A stretch of 6,332 nucleotides of DNA from Candidatus Yanofskybacteria bacterium RIFOXYD1_FULL_42_10 (GTDB lineage Bacteria; Patescibacteriota; Minisyncoccia; 2-02-FULL-40-12; GWA2-44-9). Location: contig MGLG01000034.1 in the NCBI GenBank assembly GCA_001795975.1, forward strand, positions 1,470 through 7,801, in the 5' to 3' direction. Numbering within the stretch: position 1 is the stretch's first letter; each line of letters starts with the position of its first letter. Below, in pieces: positions 5,547 to 6,332 of this stretch. The notes beneath the pieces were generated by a model. That model saw only the letters and a list, made by a program, of their open reading frames with translations, did no database searches and was not told the origin of the DNA. The translations under genes were made by a program, and so were the position numbers.

Positions 5547-5570
5547 TCCGTAATTTTTAAATATTTAATC

Positions 5571-5602
5571 AATGACTCAACGACAATTGCCATTGAGTCA
5601 TT
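5571..5602. repeat. 10-bp perfect inverted repeat
   Basis: AATGACTCAA (5571-5580) and TTGAGTCATT (5593-5602) form a perfect 10-bp stem around a 12-nt loop. Neither strand has a solid T-run after it; the minus strand continues into a mixed A/T stretch. It could be a weak terminator for minus-strand transcripts, a protein site, or part of the adjacent repeat element. Confidence 0.5.
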
Positions 5603-5666
5603 AAACTAAAAAATGAGTGGATAGTGTGTTTTGAGGGATTTACGGAGCCCGACGGGGCGAGTTAAA

Positions 5667-5693
5667 GACAAAATTCCAGCAGGAATTTATGTC
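5667..5693 (-). terminator. Possible weak terminator downstream of the S1 gene
   Basis: GACAAAATTCC (5667-5677) pairs with GGAATTT-A-TGTC (5682-5693): 11 bp with one bulged base and a 4-nt loop. On the minus strand it is followed by TTTAAC only, so the U-run is poor. It lies about 80 nt beyond the S1 stop codon and is the best hairpin before the 5571-5602 repeat. It is A/T-rich and may be incidental. Confidence 0.3.
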
Positions 5694-5775
5694 GTGCCCG
5701 AGAAACATATTATCCATCCATTTTTTAAACCTTTGATTTGTGGATGTAAAAAGGGGCAGAAGCGAAGCGACCAGT

Positions 5776-6332
5776 TTATTCAGTTGTTTCTTTTTTGGCA
5801 ACTGTGCCTTCAGGTGTAAGTGTGAGTTTGTGGTCTTTGGCGTCTATACTGATGATTGCCAAATCGTATGATTTACCGACTTCAAAAAATTCTGCCGGAT
5901 TTTGTCCGCCCAATTCCGTTGCCGGAACGAAACCGACTATTTCAAGTTTGCTACCGTCTTGATTTTCTATTTCAACAAACGCTCCGGTATTTTTAATTTT
6001 AATTATTTTCCCTTTCACTTTTTGTCCGGCTTGATATTTGTCTTCAATGCCAAGCCATGGGTCTTCTTTGAGCGCTTTGAGGGACAGGGAAACTCTTCCG
6101 CCATCCAAGCTGATAATCTTGGCTTCAATCTGGTCTCCGCCATGCAATACCTCTCTCGGGTTTTCTATAAATTTCCAGTCAATTTCCGAAGAATGAATTA
6201 ATCCGTCCAATCCGTTTCCCATTCTGATAAAAGCGCCAAAATCGGTGACTTCGGTGATTTCTCCGTTTACAACATCGCCGACTTTTAATTTGGCCAATTC
6301 TTCTTTGATTGATTCTTCCTGAATGGCTCTTT
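5776..6332 (-). CDS. rpsA: C-terminal part of ribosomal protein S1-like protein
   Basis: The frame stays open to the right edge, giving 184 visible residues with the N-terminus missing; the TTG at 6297 is internal. The visible start RAIQEESIKEELAKL resembles the linker helix before the third repeat of ribosomal protein S1. Two S1 (OB-fold) repeats follow. Repeat one (about 16-87) has the classical VTDFGAF (28-34) and GLIHSSEIDW with H46, the aromatic and histidine RNA-binding face. Repeat two (about 101-174) keeps GAFVEI but has Thr where the first Phe stands and GFVPATEL in place of the GxxH motif, so RNA contact there may be weak. S1 helps the 30S subunit bind mRNA. Other multi-S1 proteins are possible, but linker and spacing favour S1. 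The gene converges on the 566-residue gene. Confidence 0.8.
   Translation of the reverse strand, partial: RAIQEESIKEELAKLKVGDVVNGEITEVTDFGAFIRMGNGLDGLIHSSEIDWKFIENPREVLHGGDQIEAKIISLDGGRVSLSLKALKEDPWLGIEDKYQAGQKVKGKIIKIKNTGAFVEIENQDGSKLEIVGFVPATELGGQNPAEFFEVGKSYDLAIISIDAKDHKLTLTPEGTVAKKETTE

Larger units (their letters stand above)
5307..5775. other. Non-coding stretch between convergent genes
   Basis: This region separates the plus-strand 566-residue gene from the minus-strand S1 gene. It holds one clear terminator, a large structured element and two smaller inverted repeats, each listed separately. The remaining sequence (about 5603-5775) is A/T-rich. I see no tRNA, no CRISPR repeats and no frame with a convincing ribosome site. 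Confidence 0.7.

Noticed and set aside
5471..5693. Shared GGAATTTTGTC between hairpin II and the hairpin at 5667-5693 as evidence of related repeats
   Set aside because: An 11-nt match between two places on either strand is expected by chance in a window of this size.
5631..5819. 62-codon plus-strand frame between the repeats and the S1 gene
   Set aside because: TTG start without a ribosome site, overlap with the S1 3' end and no recognisable homology. A decayed gene fragment cannot be excluded but is not supported.
6295..6297. TTG as the start of the S1 gene
   Set aside because: The frame continues upstream to the window edge with S1-like linker sequence and there is no ribosome site, so the gene is truncated by the window.
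1..6332. CRISPR array, tRNA, rRNA, complete transposase gene
   Set aside because: No regularly spaced direct repeats, cloverleaf with CCA-type end, rRNA-like sequence or transposase motifs were found.

Overview
The window looks like a compact bacterial chromosome segment, most plausibly from an uncultivated lineage of the Candidate Phyla Radiation (Patescibacteria) type. That placement is inferred from gene content, short divergent proteins and tight packing; no rRNA or other decisive marker is present. Shine-Dalgarno sites and sigma-70-type promoters are unusually close to consensus, so the transcription units can be read quite directly.

Left end (1-800, minus strand): a gene start encoding a membrane-anchored N-terminus runs off the left edge (1-109; possibly FtsH, weakly supported). 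Upstream of it, after an intrinsic terminator, lies a NYN-domain (LabA/DUF88-like) putative ribonuclease (173-736). Its promoter is back to back with a plus-strand promoter, and both -35 boxes lie inside one palindromic region (763-789), so the two directions are probably co-regulated.

Centre (807-3438, plus strand): a three-gene operon encodes a Nudix hydrolase whose Nudix box is split by an insertion of about 57 residues, a complete metallo-beta-lactamase/beta-CASP ribonuclease of the CPSF/RNase J superfamily, and an unrecognised 181-residue protein. The genes are translationally coupled (a Shine-Dalgarno site overlapping a stop codon, then an ATGA overlap). The operon ends in a very strong terminator whose descending arm also holds the -35 box of the next promoter.

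Right centre (3418-5383, plus strand): a single-gene unit has a perfect TTGACA-17-TATAAT promoter, a leader of about 150 nt with hairpins, and an unrecognised, highly charged 566-residue coiled-coil-rich protein. Its codon use differs from its neighbours. The terminators on both sides share the same 15-bp stem core, so the gene looks like a discrete cassette.

Right end (5384-6332): a non-coding stretch contains a 142-nt element predicted to fold as a three-way junction, closed by a 21-bp stem, plus two simpler inverted repeats. The minus-strand gene beyond it is the C-terminal part of a ribosomal protein S1-like protein, which enters from the right edge. Two putative RNases, a Nudix hydrolase and an S1 protein give the window an RNA-metabolism flavour. 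Only the NYN gene and the Nudix/beta-CASP operon are linked by visible regulatory sequence.
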